Shown here: positions 1 through 6,873 of the stretch, in pieces
How positions within the stretch are numbered: position 1 is the stretch's first letter
Layout of the letters: every line of letters begins with the position of its first letter
NCBI GenBank assembly: GCA_003724275.1
Contig: RHFA01000068.1
Span: forward strand, 1 to 17,144
Reading direction: 5' to 3'
From: Thaumarchaeota archaeon S13
GTDB taxonomy: Archaea > Thermoproteota > Nitrososphaeria > Nitrososphaerales > Nitrosopumilaceae
Length of the DNA stretch: 17,144 bases
The notes under the pieces: model-generated
The model's input: only the letters and a program-made list of their open reading frames with translations
Told to the model about the DNA's origin: nothing
Database searches by the model: none
Translations under genes and position numbers: made by a program

Positions 1-186
1 TACGAGCTGACCACGCGCCTCTTTAGCCTGCTTGGCTCCAGGGAGCTCGCGCAAGAGGCGCTCGAGGAGGCCGAGCGGATTGGCCTCATAGTGCCCGAGG
101 TCCTCATATCCAACCCGACGCCGATGGAAAAGTCGTGGTGCCTGTCCAAGACGTTCGACCGCGGGCAGCTAGACATCCCCGCATAG
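1..186 (+). CDS. small unknown protein, 3' part (upstream tandem copy)
   Basis: This reading frame enters from the left edge and stops at TAG 184-186. It encodes the last 61 residues of a protein nearly identical to the complete gene at 407-667. Position 1 corresponds to codon 26 of that gene. The first 78 bases are identical to 482-559. After that there are 11 substitutions up to the stop, giving 5 amino-acid changes (I/A, V/G, S/P, S/T, P/R) and 4 silent codon changes. The mix of silent and replacement changes, with an intact frame, suggests a real paralogue and not a recent assembly duplicate. I do not recognise the family. The N-terminal 25 codons and the promoter lie outside the window. 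Confidence 0.6.
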   Translation, partial: YELTTRLFSLLGSRELAQEALEEAERIGLIVPEVLISNPTPMEKSWCLSKTFDRGQLDIPA

Positions 187-375
187 GCGCCACGCCCCCA
201 ATGTTTTCCCGCACGCCTCGCCGCCCGGAGCCAGGACGGCGCCAACGCGCCAAAAGCCGCGGCAATCGCCGGCTGGCCGCCTCCGCGCCCGCACGGCAGG
301 ATGCGCCATGCGGGACGCTGCGCGCGCCTGCCTGGAGCCCTGCCGGGCGCCCGCCCCTTATAACCGCCCCATTAC

Positions 376-385
376 TTTGATATAG
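376..385 (+). promoter_or_regulatory. TATA box of the 407 gene
   Basis: TTTGATATAG is centred about 26 bases before ATG 407. This is the spacing expected for a leaderless archaeal transcript beginning at or next to the start codon. The same core recurs before 1905. Confidence 0.6.
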
Positions 386-406
386 CCCCCCTGGCGCGTC
401 CAGCCG

Positions 407-667
407 ATGGACGCGCAAACCCGCCTAAAGGCAATGAGGTTCATCCTCAACGGCATGCAGTATACCAAGTTCGCCTCCACGTACGAGCTGACCACGCGCC
501 TCTTTAGCCTGCTTGGCTCCAGGGAGCTCGCGCAAGAGGCGCTCGAGGAGGCCGAGCGGGCCGGCCTCATAGTGCCCGAGGGCCTCATACCCAACCCTAC
601 GCCGATGGAAAAGACGTGGTGCCTGTCAAAGACATTCGACCGCGGGCAGCTGGACATCCGCGCATAG
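407..667 (+). CDS. small unknown protein (complete downstream tandem copy)
   Basis: An 86-residue protein of unknown function. It has an ATG start with a TATA box 26 bases upstream and no ribosome-binding site, so it is probably leaderless. The sequence looks soluble and helical. It opens with MDAQTRLKAMRFILNGMQYT and continues with a Leu/Glu-rich helix around residues 30-50 (SRELAQEALEEAERAGLIVP). The C-terminal half contains PTPMEKTWCLSKTFDRGQL. The helix followed by a short Val-Pro stretch is loosely like a small winged-helix domain, but this is only an impression. No signal peptide or membrane segment is visible. It is the second of at least two tandem copies; the partner at 1-186 differs at 5 of 61 shared residues. 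A T-rich tetrad shortly after both stops may help end transcription. Confidence 0.7.
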   Translation: MDAQTRLKAMRFILNGMQYTKFASTYELTTRLFSLLGSRELAQEALEEAERAGLIVPEGLIPNPTPMEKTWCLSKTFDRGQLDIRA

Positions 668-760
668 GCGCCACGCCCCAATGTTTTCCCGCGCTCCTCG
701 CAGGCCTGCCCACGCCGCGCAGTATCCACCGCGCGCGCCAGCGGCCGGCATGGCCGCGCG

Positions 761-1465
761 CTAGCGCATGCCGCACGGCCCGAGCCCGCCGCCTGGCCCC
801 TCGGGGTCGTCGGGATCCGGCACGAGCGCCAGGCGGCCGTGGATTGCCTCCGAGTCCCTGATGAGCGAGGCCATGTCGCCGTGGACCGAGTACAGGCGCG
901 ACCTGGGAAAGGCGCCAAAGCGCACGTGCACGTTGTCTATGAGGTCGTCAAGGCCAAACTCGCCGACATCCCTGCGCATGTGGCGGTTTACGCGAAGGAT
1001 CGCGCCGGCGGCGGCCATCCACCGCGCGTCGCCGCCGTGGCCGGCAAGAAACACGGCAAACCTCGAGCCGACGTCCCAGTCCATCCCCCCGACCCCGTCT
1101 AGGTCGCCCAGCCTCGATATGGCGTCATCCAGGGCAAACGAGGCCATCCCGCCGGCGCCGGGGTCAAAGTCGTACATCTCGAGGTCGGGGCAGCCAAAGG
1201 ACTCCCACGCTATGTAAAAGGCCGCGTGCACGCCAAATAGCCTCTCGAGGGCGCCCTCGCCGGCCCCCTCGCCGGCGTTGCCGGCGCTGGCGTCAACGGG
1301 CCCGCGGCCGATTCCCAGCCTCTCCCTGTACCCCGCGCAGGGCGCGCAGCCCTGCCCTGGCGTGACGGCCTCGCCGAGGGCGCGCAGTATCGGGCCGATC
1401 GTGCGCTTTAGCTCCCACGTGCCGGGAACCTGCGGGAGCACGTGAACAGAGTCTGCGTCGGCCAA
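761..1465 (-). CDS. unknown 234-residue protein
   Basis: The frame starts with TTG at 1465-1463. The choice is supported by a TATA-like CTTATATCA (1492-1500) about 30 bases upstream, as for its leaderless neighbours; no ATG or GTG fits that box as well. I do not recognise the family. Visible features are a CxxC pair at residues 40 and 43 (GCAPC), a Gly/Ala/Glu-rich low-complexity stretch near 60-72, and an acidic, aromatic central part around ESFGCPDLEMYDFDPG (88-103). A C-terminal Pro/Asp/Gly tail ends in CGMR. The middle and C-terminal segments (GLDDLIDNVHVRFGAFPRSR, 171-190) look like globular protein, and third codon positions are strongly GC, so a real gene is likely. It faces away from 1608, with about 140 bases between the starts. 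There is no membrane segment or signal peptide. Confidence 0.65.
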   Translation of the reverse strand: MADADSVHVLPQVPGTWELKRTIGPILRALGEAVTPGQGCAPCAGYRERLGIGRGPVDASAGNAGEGAGEGALERLFGVHAAFYIAWESFGCPDLEMYDFDPGAGGMASFALDDAISRLGDLDGVGGMDWDVGSRFAVFLAGHGGDARWMAAAGAILRVNRHMRRDVGEFGLDDLIDNVHVRFGAFPRSRLYSVHGDMASLIRDSEAIHGRLALVPDPDDPEGPGGGLGPCGMR

Positions 1466-1491
1466 GACCGGCGCCGCGCCGGCCCCGCGTC

Positions 1492-1500
1492 TGATATAAG
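1492..1500 (-). promoter_or_regulatory. TATA box of the 1465 gene
   Basis: On the minus strand this reads CTTATATCA, centred about 30 bases before the TTG start at 1465. It supports a leaderless TTG-initiated gene. Confidence 0.5.
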
Positions 1501-1607
1501 CATTGCAATTGCCGCGCCCGCCACGGCGGCGGGTCAGCTTTAATTTTCCCCGCGCGCACTTTAATCAACCCTGCCACCTTATCCGCGCGCCCCCGCGCTC
1601 GTGGGCA

Positions 1608-1805
1608 ATGGCAACCTATTCGGGCCAAGTCGCCGAGCTCCACAGGCGCTACAACGCCGCGGCGAAAAAGGCAGGCTCGGGCAAGACCCTGTTGAAGGCG
1701 TTTCGCGCGCACAAAAAGGCGCACGAGCGCATCCTCAAGAGGCACCTCGCCGAAGAGCTCGCCGACGCCAAGAAAAAGGGCCGCGCCCTAGACAAGAAAA
1801 AGTAG
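1608..1805 (+). CDS. small lysine-rich basic protein
   Basis: A 65-residue protein starting MATYSGQVAELHRRYNAAAK. The frame is open further upstream to 1503, but that extension is Pro/Arg-rich translation of intergenic DNA. ATG 1608 sits about 28 bases after a weak TATA-like CTTATC (1578-1583), and CTTTAATC (1559-1566) lies further upstream. The protein is almost entirely charged helix: a central KTLLKAFRAHKKAHERILK, then an acidic patch AEELADAKKK, ending in DKKK. The lack of hydrophobic segments and strong net positive charge suit binding to nucleic acid or the ribosome, but I recognise no family and this is inference. A hairpin with six T residues follows directly after the stop. The methyltransferase downstream has its own promoter. 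Confidence 0.7.
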   Translation: MATYSGQVAELHRRYNAAAKKAGSGKTLLKAFRAHKKAHERILKRHLAEELADAKKKGRALDKKK

Positions 1806-1830
1806 GGGCGGTTCTACGCCCGCCTTTTTT
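1806..1830 (+). terminator. hairpin plus T6 terminator
   Basis: GGGCG (1806-1810) pairs with CGCCC (1817-1821) across a six-base loop, and six T residues follow at 1825-1830. It begins on the base after the stop of the basic-protein gene. Archaea mostly rely on the T-tract itself, so the hairpin may be incidental. Confidence 0.6.
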
Positions 1831-1873
1831 CAAGAGAGGGGGCAGCGCCCCGGGGCGGGGATTGCGCGCCTAG

Positions 1874-1882
1874 TTGATATAG
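1874..1882 (+). promoter_or_regulatory. TATA box of the DNA methyltransferase
   Basis: TTGATATAG is centred 27 bases before GTG 1905 and nearly identical to the box before 407. It supports GTG as the true, leaderless start. Confidence 0.6.
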
Positions 1883-1904
1883 CGCAGAGACTCGCGGCGC
1901 GCGC

Positions 1905-2678
1905 GTGGCACAGGGGCGCGCGCGCGTGGAGAGCCACGTGCGCAACATTGACTGCGTCAGGGGCATGGAGGCGCTGCCGGACTCGTGCGTCGACCTTGTC
2001 GTCACGGATCCCCCGTTTGCCATAGGGTTTGCGCCCTCTAGGGGAAACTACAACCGGACAGACTCGCGCGTGATGCGCGGGTACGGCGAGGTGAGCGCGG
2101 CGGACTATCCGGCGTTCACGAGGTCTTGGATGGAGCAGGCCCACCGCGTGATGTCAGGCGACGCGAGCATGTACGTCTTTTCGGGGTGGAACCGCCTAGG
2201 CGACGTTCTCTCCGCGCTAGACGCGACGGGATTCACGACAATAAACCACATTGTGTGGAAGTACCAGTTTGGCGTCGTGACCAGGAAAAAGTTTGTCACG
2301 TCGCACTATCACTGCCTCTATGTCTGCAAGGATCCCTCGAGGCGCAGGTTTTACCCGTTTGCCCGGTTTGCGAGCGACGAGCGGACCGCCGACGGCCACA
2401 GCGCGCACTATCGCGACAAGGAGGACGTGTGGGAGATAAGGCGCGAGTACTGGACCGGCAGGCAAAAGACGCCGACAAAGCTGCCGCGCGAGCTCGTAGA
2501 AAAGATACTCGCGTACTCTAGCGTCAGGGGGGACCTCGTCATGGACCCGTTCCTAGGGTCGGGCCAGGTAGCAGTCGTCGCGGCGCTCATGGGCAGGAGG
2601 TACGTGGGCTTTGAGGTCTCGCGCGAGTACTGTGAGTTTGCCCAGAGGCGCCTCGAGTCGGGCCGCTACCTGCCCTGA
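1905..2678 (+). CDS. DNA methyltransferase, beta-class (N4-cytosine or N6-adenine)
   Basis: A 257-residue SAM-dependent DNA methylase that would methylate an exocyclic amino group at a specific site. The catalytic motif IV, TDPPF, is at residues 34-38. The SAM-binding motif I, DPFLGSG, is at 214-220, followed by GRRYVGFEVSREYCEFAQRR. Motif IV before motif I, with KTPTKLP (188-194, motif X region) between, is the beta-class order. The middle (about 100-180) would carry target recognition. DPPF does not by itself decide between adenine and cytosine. The GTG start is set by the TATA box 27 bases upstream. Length is typical of small type II or orphan methylases. No restriction endonuclease is recognisable nearby, so it may be a solitary methylase. 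The 3' end overlaps the convergent tatA by 13 bases. Confidence 0.9.
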   Translation: MAQGRARVESHVRNIDCVRGMEALPDSCVDLVVTDPPFAIGFAPSRGNYNRTDSRVMRGYGEVSAADYPAFTRSWMEQAHRVMSGDASMYVFSGWNRLGDVLSALDATGFTTINHIVWKYQFGVVTRKKFVTSHYHCLYVCKDPSRRRFYPFARFASDERTADGHSAHYRDKEDVWEIRREYWTGRQKTPTKLPRELVEKILAYSSVRGDLVMDPFLGSGQVAVVAALMGRRYVGFEVSREYCEFAQRRLESGRYLP

Positions 2679-3007
2679 CCGTCGCGCCGCCGCGCGTCCC
2701 CGCCGACGCTGTCGGCTATGAGCCTGCGCATCTCCTCGTCGGTCCGCCCGTCGCGGCTCAGGCCGAGCGTCCTGGCCATCTCGTCGAGCTTTTCGGACTC
2801 GGTGGCCACGGGGCCGGCGGGCCTCATGTTGCGCATGCCCTCGGCGTGGCCGCGGATCTCGTCGCGCGCCCTGCCGTACTCGCCGGCGAGCCGGCCGAGG
2901 CGCCGCGCCGCGCCCGGCAGCCTGTCGGCCCCCAGGAGCATGACGATGGCGACAAAGGCGATGATGACCCACTCGCTGCCTCCGATGCTTAGCGCGACGC
3001 CCTCCAT
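2666..3007 (-). CDS. tatA: Sec-independent translocase subunit TatA
   Basis: A 113-residue TatA/TatE-type protein. TatA forms the oligomeric membrane part of the twin-arginine pathway, which exports folded, often cofactor-bearing proteins. The hallmark architecture is visible: a short N-terminus, one membrane helix (SEWVIIAFVAIVMLLGADRL, about residues 11-30) ending in the G-x-x-x-LP hinge (GADRLPGAAR), then an amphipathic helix and a charged cytoplasmic tail rich in Arg and Glu. I chose ATG 3007 over an upstream ATG at 3034, which would place start codon and promoter on top of each other. A TATA-like CTTAATTT lies 29-30 bases before 3007. It converges with and overlaps the DNA methylase end (2666-2678). 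The MFS gene upstream ends inside its promoter. No tatC is visible in this window. Confidence 0.85.
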   Translation of the reverse strand: MEGVALSIGGSEWVIIAFVAIVMLLGADRLPGAARRLGRLAGEYGRARDEIRGHAEGMRNMRPAGPVATESEKLDEMARTLGLSRDGRTDEEMRRLIADSVGGDARRRDGQGR

Positions 3008-3032
3008 GCGAGCCCGCGCCCGCGCGCCTCCC

Positions 3033-3040
3033 AAATTAAG
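3033..3040 (-). promoter_or_regulatory. TATA box of tatA, overlapping the MFS stop codon
   Basis: The minus strand reads CTTAATTT, about 30 bases before ATG 3007. The TAA stop of the MFS gene (3036-3038) lies inside this box, so transcription from upstream would run through the tatA promoter. Confidence 0.55.
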
Positions 3041-4193
3041 GATTTGCGCGCCCCGCCGGCTCGAGGCGCCTGCGGCGGGCCACGGACATGGCCGTCACTG
3101 CCGCGCCAACGGCAAAAAAGGCGGCGTACGGGGCCGCGCCCCCCCAGTACTGCGATATGAGGCCGGCGGCAAGCGGGCCGGCCGTCCACCCGACGCCAAA
3201 TATCGTCTCGTACACGCCGATCATGCTGCCCTCCTCGCCGCGCGCGGCCCCGCCGAGCACGATGTCAAGCGTGAGCGGAAAGAAGACGCTAAAGCCAAAC
3301 CCCATGAGGAGCATCGCCGCCGCAAAGGCGGCCATCCCGTCGGCAAAAAAGGAGAGGAGGAGCGCGCCGGCGATCGAGGCAGTAACCGTGCTCATCGTGA
3401 GGCCCCTCCTCTGCGCGAGCCTGCCGGCCGTAAAGAGCGAGACTATGCGCGAGACGCCAAAGGCGAAAAAGAGGACGCCGATCTCAATGTCCCCCACGCC
3501 GCGCTCGTGGAGGAACGCGGGGTATATCGTGAGGACCATGCCAAAGGCAGCCGTGAGGTACAGGAGCATCACTATCACCTCGGGGAAGGCCAGTATCCGG
3601 CGAAACGCCGCGAGTGACCACTTTTGTATGCGCTCGCGCGTCTTAGCGCGCGAGAGCGGCACGGACGTGACTAGCGCGGCGGCTAGGACATAGCCGGACA
3701 TTGCAAAGACGTCGCGGTACGCGGCCCCGTCGCCGGCTAGCATGAGCGAGGCGATGAGGGGCCCGATGGTAAACCCGCCCACAAAGAGGCCCGTAAAGCG
3801 CGCAATGTTTTTCACGCGGGCGCCGCGTGGCGAGTACTCGGAGAGTATCGCCTCGCTCGGCGGCCAGAAAAAGGCGTGCGCGACGCCGGTCATCGCGCGG
3901 TACGCCATGATCTCCGGCACGGACTGGGCCACGGAGAGCAGGTATAGCGATGTCGCGTTTATGGCGACGCCGACTATGAGGAGGCGCGGACTGCCAAACC
4001 TGTCAAGGAGGAGGCCCACGAGGAGGGGGACAAACATGTATGGCACAAAGTTTGCAAGGCCTATGAGGCCCAGCTCGGCGTACGACGCGCCGATCGCCGT
4101 GCTAGAGAACACGGGGAGTATGGGCCCGTGCATGCCATAGGAGACGCCTATTATTATGCCAGTCGCGTTGACGAGGGCGATCGCGCGGTTCAT
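3036..4193 (-). CDS. MFS transporter
   Basis: A 385-residue major facilitator superfamily protein with about 12 hydrophobic segments. It starts MNRAIALVNATGIIIGVSYG and ends in a basic tail, RRRRLEPAGRANP. Between helices 2 and 3 lies a motif-A-like loop (LLDRFGSPRLLI), and the second half has the corresponding GRLAQRRGL. The central loop (about 185-205) is cationic. Substrate cannot be read from sequence; multidrug-type or metabolite exporters of this shape are common. ATG 4193 overlaps the stop of the UbiE-type methyltransferase as ATGA, so the two are almost certainly co-transcribed and translationally coupled. The frame stays open upstream to 4529, but that stretch is Arg/Pro-rich shadow of the methyltransferase gene. 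Confidence 0.88.
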   Translation of the reverse strand: MNRAIALVNATGIIIGVSYGMHGPILPVFSSTAIGASYAELGLIGLANFVPYMFVPLLVGLLLDRFGSPRLLIVGVAINATSLYLLSVAQSVPEIMAYRAMTGVAHAFFWPPSEAILSEYSPRGARVKNIARFTGLFVGGFTIGPLIASLMLAGDGAAYRDVFAMSGYVLAAALVTSVPLSRAKTRERIQKWSLAAFRRILAFPEVIVMLLYLTAAFGMVLTIYPAFLHERGVGDIEIGVLFFAFGVSRIVSLFTAGRLAQRRGLTMSTVTASIAGALLLSFFADGMAAFAAAMLLMGFGFSVFFPLTLDIVLGGAARGEEGSMIGVYETIFGVGWTAGPLAAGLISQYWGGAAPYAAFFAVGAAVTAMSVARRRRLEPAGRANP

Positions 4194-4876
4194 TTGTGCG
4201 CCGCGACCATGATCGCGCCCCCCATGAGGCCCGTCTCGAGCTCGACTCGCGCAAAGCGCTCTAGGAGGATATCGCGCAGCTCCGAGTTGCGCGGCCACCT
4301 CCTGTACGTCCCATGGAGCGCCGCAAAGCGCAGGCCGAGGCGCCCTCCCGCGCAGAGCGCGACGAGGGGCAGGACGGCCCTGAGGTAAGCCGAGACGCCG
4401 GCGCGCGCGACGGCCGAGTCGGGCTTGCCGAGGTCGACTATGACGAGGCGCCCGCCGGCCCTCAGGACGCGGTGGATCTCGGCGACGGCGGCCCTTAGGC
4501 TTATCGCGTCGCGCAGCGAGTACCCGCACATGACAACGTCAAACTGGCCGTCCCTGTAGGGGAGGGCCTCAAAGACGCCGCACGAGCGGTCCGCGCCGGC
4601 GCACAGGCGCGGGCCGGCTGCGCGGAGCATGGGGACGAGCGCGTCGTGCAGCGTGAGCCCTATCTGCGGGCACTCGGAGAGTGCGGTGCGCGACATGTTG
4701 CCAAAGCCAGACCCCGCGTCGAGGACGGCGTCTCCGGCGCGCAGGCGCCCCGCCAGGCCGCGGCGCCTGTTGGCCTCGGCGGTTCCCAGCGATATCGCGC
4801 GGTTTACCCTGTCATAGACCGGAATGATCTCGCGGAGCGCGTCCATGACGCCTCCCCACTCGTCCCCGAGCCCCAT
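4190..4876 (-). CDS. ubiE: UbiE/MenG-like SAM-dependent methyltransferase
   Basis: A 228-residue class I methyltransferase resembling UbiE/COQ5, which adds the ring C-methyl group in menaquinone or ubiquinone synthesis. Family signatures visible are YDRVNRAISLG (21-31), the SAM-binding VLDAGSGFGN (51-60), GYSLRDAISL (118-127, where UbiE has LRNV), and HRVLRAGGRLVIVDLGKP (135-152). Archaea of the likely group use menaquinone, so a quinone role fits, but other small-molecule substrates are possible. The frame is open to 4999, and an ATG at 4900 is also available. I prefer ATG 4876 because a TATA-like TTCAAATTAT (4899-4908) lies 27 bases before it and covers the 4900 codon. It is the first gene of a two-gene operon with the MFS transporter; stop and start overlap as ATGA. 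Confidence 0.8.
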   Translation of the reverse strand: MGLGDEWGGVMDALREIIPVYDRVNRAISLGTAEANRRRGLAGRLRAGDAVLDAGSGFGNMSRTALSECPQIGLTLHDALVPMLRAAGPRLCAGADRSCGVFEALPYRDGQFDVVMCGYSLRDAISLRAAVAEIHRVLRAGGRLVIVDLGKPDSAVARAGVSAYLRAVLPLVALCAGGRLGLRFAALHGTYRRWPRNSELRDILLERFARVELETGLMGGAIMVAAHK

Positions 4877-4898
4877 CGCTCCGCGCGCGAGGCGGCGC

Positions 4899-4908
4899 AT
4901 AATTTGAA
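4899..4908 (-). promoter_or_regulatory. TATA box of the ubiE-like/MFS operon
   Basis: The minus strand reads TTCAAATTAT, centred 27 bases before ATG 4876. It overlaps an upstream in-frame ATG (4900), which argues against that codon being the start. Confidence 0.55.
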
Positions 4909-5043
4909 CGTGCGCCCCTGCGCTGCTGTGCCGCACGGATGATCGCGCGCGGCGGGGGCGCCGCGCCGCCGCCAGGCCCGCCTTGCCGCCCAGGCACATG
5001 CCGCAACCGCGCCTCCCGCGGCCGCCAGGAATGCAGGCGTGCC

Positions 5044-5847
5044 CTAGCTTCCGTTACGGGTCGAAGCGGACGGAAACCTGATCAGTATCTCCCTGTTCGC
5101 GTCGTCCTCGTGCCTCCACGCGCCGGGATCCAGCACGGGGGGCGGCTCGCTCCCCCACCTTGCGAGGCGCGCGGCTACTAGGCTCTTGGCGGCCTTGAAA
5201 AGGCACCCTGCCACCTCGCCCTTTGTCGCCCTCCCCCCCTCATGGCGCCGCATGCATTCGTCGATCTCCGGAGTCGGCCTGCTTATGGAGTGGGTCACCG
5301 CCTTGAGGCGGTAAAACTCGTCCATGGTGAACAGGCCAGTTCCCGACAGGGGCAAGAGCGTGCCGCCTGCGCGCGTGCGGCGGTAGACGCAGAGGCGCCC
5401 GTCGTCGGCCATCCAGAGGTGACCGTCAAACTCTGAGATGCGGAGCTCCGGGCGTCGCGCCAGCCGGAACATGCCATAATCGTCGACATATGCCATGCCC
5501 GCGCTCTGGGCGGCCGTCTCCACGTCCCCATACGACCCCCACCGTTCCATCACCCTGTCATAAATCTCCCTTTCAGAAAGCGCATCGCCCGCTTCGCGCA
5601 GCACCATGTCCAGGCGTTCTGCCGTTTCAACGTCACTGTCATATGCGTTGGCAGCCGCATCCATGTCGAGCCTGCCCTCCTCCTCTGTGGGAGGGGCGCC
5701 CGCCGCCGTCTCTAGCATGGAGGCTATCCAGGACTCTTGTGCCCGGGGCACCGGGCGATTCGGCCTCGGCTCGGCCGGCTCTACCTTTGCGGCGTGCTCC
5801 CACTCGATTCCAGTTAGCCACTTGTTGCCGTGCCACGCGCCCTTCAT
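5044..5847 (-). CDS. unknown 267-residue protein, possible winged-helix segment
   Basis: The start ATG 5847 (MKGAWHGNKWLTGIEWEHAA) is placed by a TATA-like CTATATG about 25 bases upstream; an ATG at 5871 lies within that box and is rejected. Residues 30-70 are Pro/Glu-rich and probably disordered. Residues about 75-130 hold a helix-turn-helix-like stretch (ALSEREIYDRVMERWGSYGD, then AGMAYVDDYGMFRLARR) that resembles small winged-helix domains; this is inference from pattern only. After it comes a compact region with hydrophobic strands (ISEFDGHLWMADDGRLCVYR) and a DEFYRLKAVTHSIS helix. The tail is low in structure. Codon choice is visibly less GC-biased than in the neighbouring core genes, which may mark an accessory gene. 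It stands alone, with intergenic DNA on both sides. Confidence 0.68.
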   Translation of the reverse strand: MKGAWHGNKWLTGIEWEHAAKVEPAEPRPNRPVPRAQESWIASMLETAAGAPPTEEEGRLDMDAAANAYDSDVETAERLDMVLREAGDALSEREIYDRVMERWGSYGDVETAAQSAGMAYVDDYGMFRLARRPELRISEFDGHLWMADDGRLCVYRRTRAGGTLLPLSGTGLFTMDEFYRLKAVTHSISRPTPEIDECMRRHEGGRATKGEVAGCLFKAAKSLVAARLARWGSEPPPVLDPGAWRHEDDANREILIRFPSASTRNGS

Positions 5848-5868
5848 TGGCTCGCGCGCGCGCCTCCA

Positions 5869-5875
5869 CATATAG
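5869..5875 (-). promoter_or_regulatory. TATA box of the 5847 gene
   Basis: The minus strand reads CTATATG, about 25 bases before ATG 5847. It overlaps the alternative ATG 5871. Confidence 0.5.
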
Positions 5876-6015
5876 CCCTAGAGCTATGCCACGTCCCCAA
5901 ACTCCACCTCATGGCGCCTGATCATGGCGCCCTCCACGTTTTGCAAAACCCGGCCGCCTTGCGGGGGGAGGGGCGCATGCCCGCACAGGCTAGCGCATGG
6001 CGCAGCTCTGGCCGG

Positions 6016-6735
6016 CTAGCGCCCAAAGCGGGCCGATGCCCGCGCGTGGCCCTTGAGCTCCTCGCCCTCGACCCTGGAGAGCTCGCCGCCGTTGACGATG
6101 CGGGCCATCTTTATGTGGTCGGTTCCCTCGGGCTTGTCAACCCTGAGGTTGATCGCCGCGACGGCAAGGGCCGCGGCGTCGTCCATGCCCATGTCCGCCG
6201 CGTAGTGCTTTTCTAAAAAGTCCGTGACCTCGTCGGCGCCGGCGCCTATGGCGACTGCCGAGTACTGGACGTACGTCCCGCTGGGATCCGTGACGTACAC
6301 CGACTGGCCCTTTTGGTCGACGCCGGCGACGATGAGCGCTACGCCGTACGGCCTGACTCCAGAGTACTGGGTGAACTGGTGGCACTGGTCGGCGAGGTGC
6401 TTTGCGACAGTCTCGACCTCTACGGACTCGTCATAGGCGAGGCGGTTGCCCTGCGAGAACATCCTGGCGTTCTCGACCTGGACGCGCGCGTCGGGTATGT
6501 ACCCCGCGGCGGCCACGCCGATGTGCCCGTCGACCCTGAATATCTTTTGGGCAATGTCGTTTGACTGGAGCGCGCGCGGCTTTTCCTCGACGGCCATGAC
6601 GATGCCCTCGCCGCACCTAATCCCGACGGCGAGCGTGCCGCGCTTGACGGTCTCGATGGCATACTCTACCTGGTATATGCGCCCGTCCGGCGAGTACATC
6701 GTGGGCGTCATGTCATAGCCGCGGGATCCCATCAT
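6016..6735 (-). CDS. psmA: 20S proteasome alpha subunit
   Basis: A 239-residue proteasome alpha subunit. Seven of these form each outer ring of the 20S core, gating entry of unfolded substrate to the beta chamber. The N-terminus shows the family signature GYDMTPTMYSPDGRIYQVEY, the gate and YSPDGR motif, followed by AIETVKRGTLAVGIR. The core PYGVALIVAGVD and SGTYVQYSAVAIGAGADEV match the Ntn-hydrolase sandwich. Alpha subunits lack the catalytic N-terminal Thr, as here. The frame extends to 6834, but that extension is promoter and intergenic DNA. A TATA-like GCTTAAATG (6761-6769) lies 30 bases before ATG 6735. A second ATG (6732) is directly adjacent, so the true N-terminus may be one residue shorter. 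It diverges from gdhA with 138 bases between starts. No beta subunit is present here. Confidence 0.95.
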   Translation of the reverse strand: MMGSRGYDMTPTMYSPDGRIYQVEYAIETVKRGTLAVGIRCGEGIVMAVEEKPRALQSNDIAQKIFRVDGHIGVAAAGYIPDARVQVENARMFSQGNRLAYDESVEVETVAKHLADQCHQFTQYSGVRPYGVALIVAGVDQKGQSVYVTDPSGTYVQYSAVAIGAGADEVTDFLEKHYAADMGMDDAAALAVAAINLRVDKPEGTDHIKMARIVNGGELSRVEGEELKGHARASARFGR

Positions 6736-6760
6736 GGCAGCCGCGGGGCCGATTTTTGCC

Positions 6761-6769
6761 CATTTAAGC
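6761..6769 (-). promoter_or_regulatory. TATA box of psmA
   Basis: The minus strand reads GCTTAAATG, about 30 bases before ATG 6735. It is nearly the same core as the divergent gdhA box. Confidence 0.55.
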
Positions 6770-6834
6770 CTAAGCGCCCCGCGGCCCCTGCGCGCGCCGG
6801 CCTGCCTGCCCCCGCCGCGCGGGATCCATGCCAA

Positions 6835-6844
6835 GCTTAAATAG
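6835..6844 (+). promoter_or_regulatory. TATA box of the gdhA operon
   Basis: GCTTAAATAG is centred about 34 bases before ATG 6874. The spacing implies a short leader of up to about 8 bases. Confidence 0.55.
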
Positions 6845-6873
6845 GCGGCGCCCCCCGCGCCGCGCCGTCAGGC

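Larger units (their letters stand above)
1..691 (+). repeat. tandem direct duplication, 481-base period
   Basis: Bases 1 to about 212 are repeated at 482 to about 691. The repeat covers the 3' coding part of the small gene, its stop, and about 25 bases beyond (gcgccacgccc, then aatgttttcccgc). The copies differ by 11 substitutions in the coding part and by one C in a C-run just after the stop, then diverge sharply. The left edge cuts the first copy, so the full repeat unit and the number of copies are unknown. Confidence 0.85.

Noticed and set aside
358..918. Minus-strand frame across the small tandem gene
   Set aside because: It is antisense to the 407-667 gene and overlaps the 761-1465 gene, with no promoter or motif.
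1841..1864. Second GC hairpin (ggggcagcgcccc) after the T6 terminator
   Set aside because: Short GC inverted repeats are expected by chance here and no T-tract follows.
2718..3617. 299-codon plus-strand frame
   Set aside because: It runs antisense through tatA and the MFS transporter, both supported by membrane-helix patterns; the product is charged low-complexity sequence.
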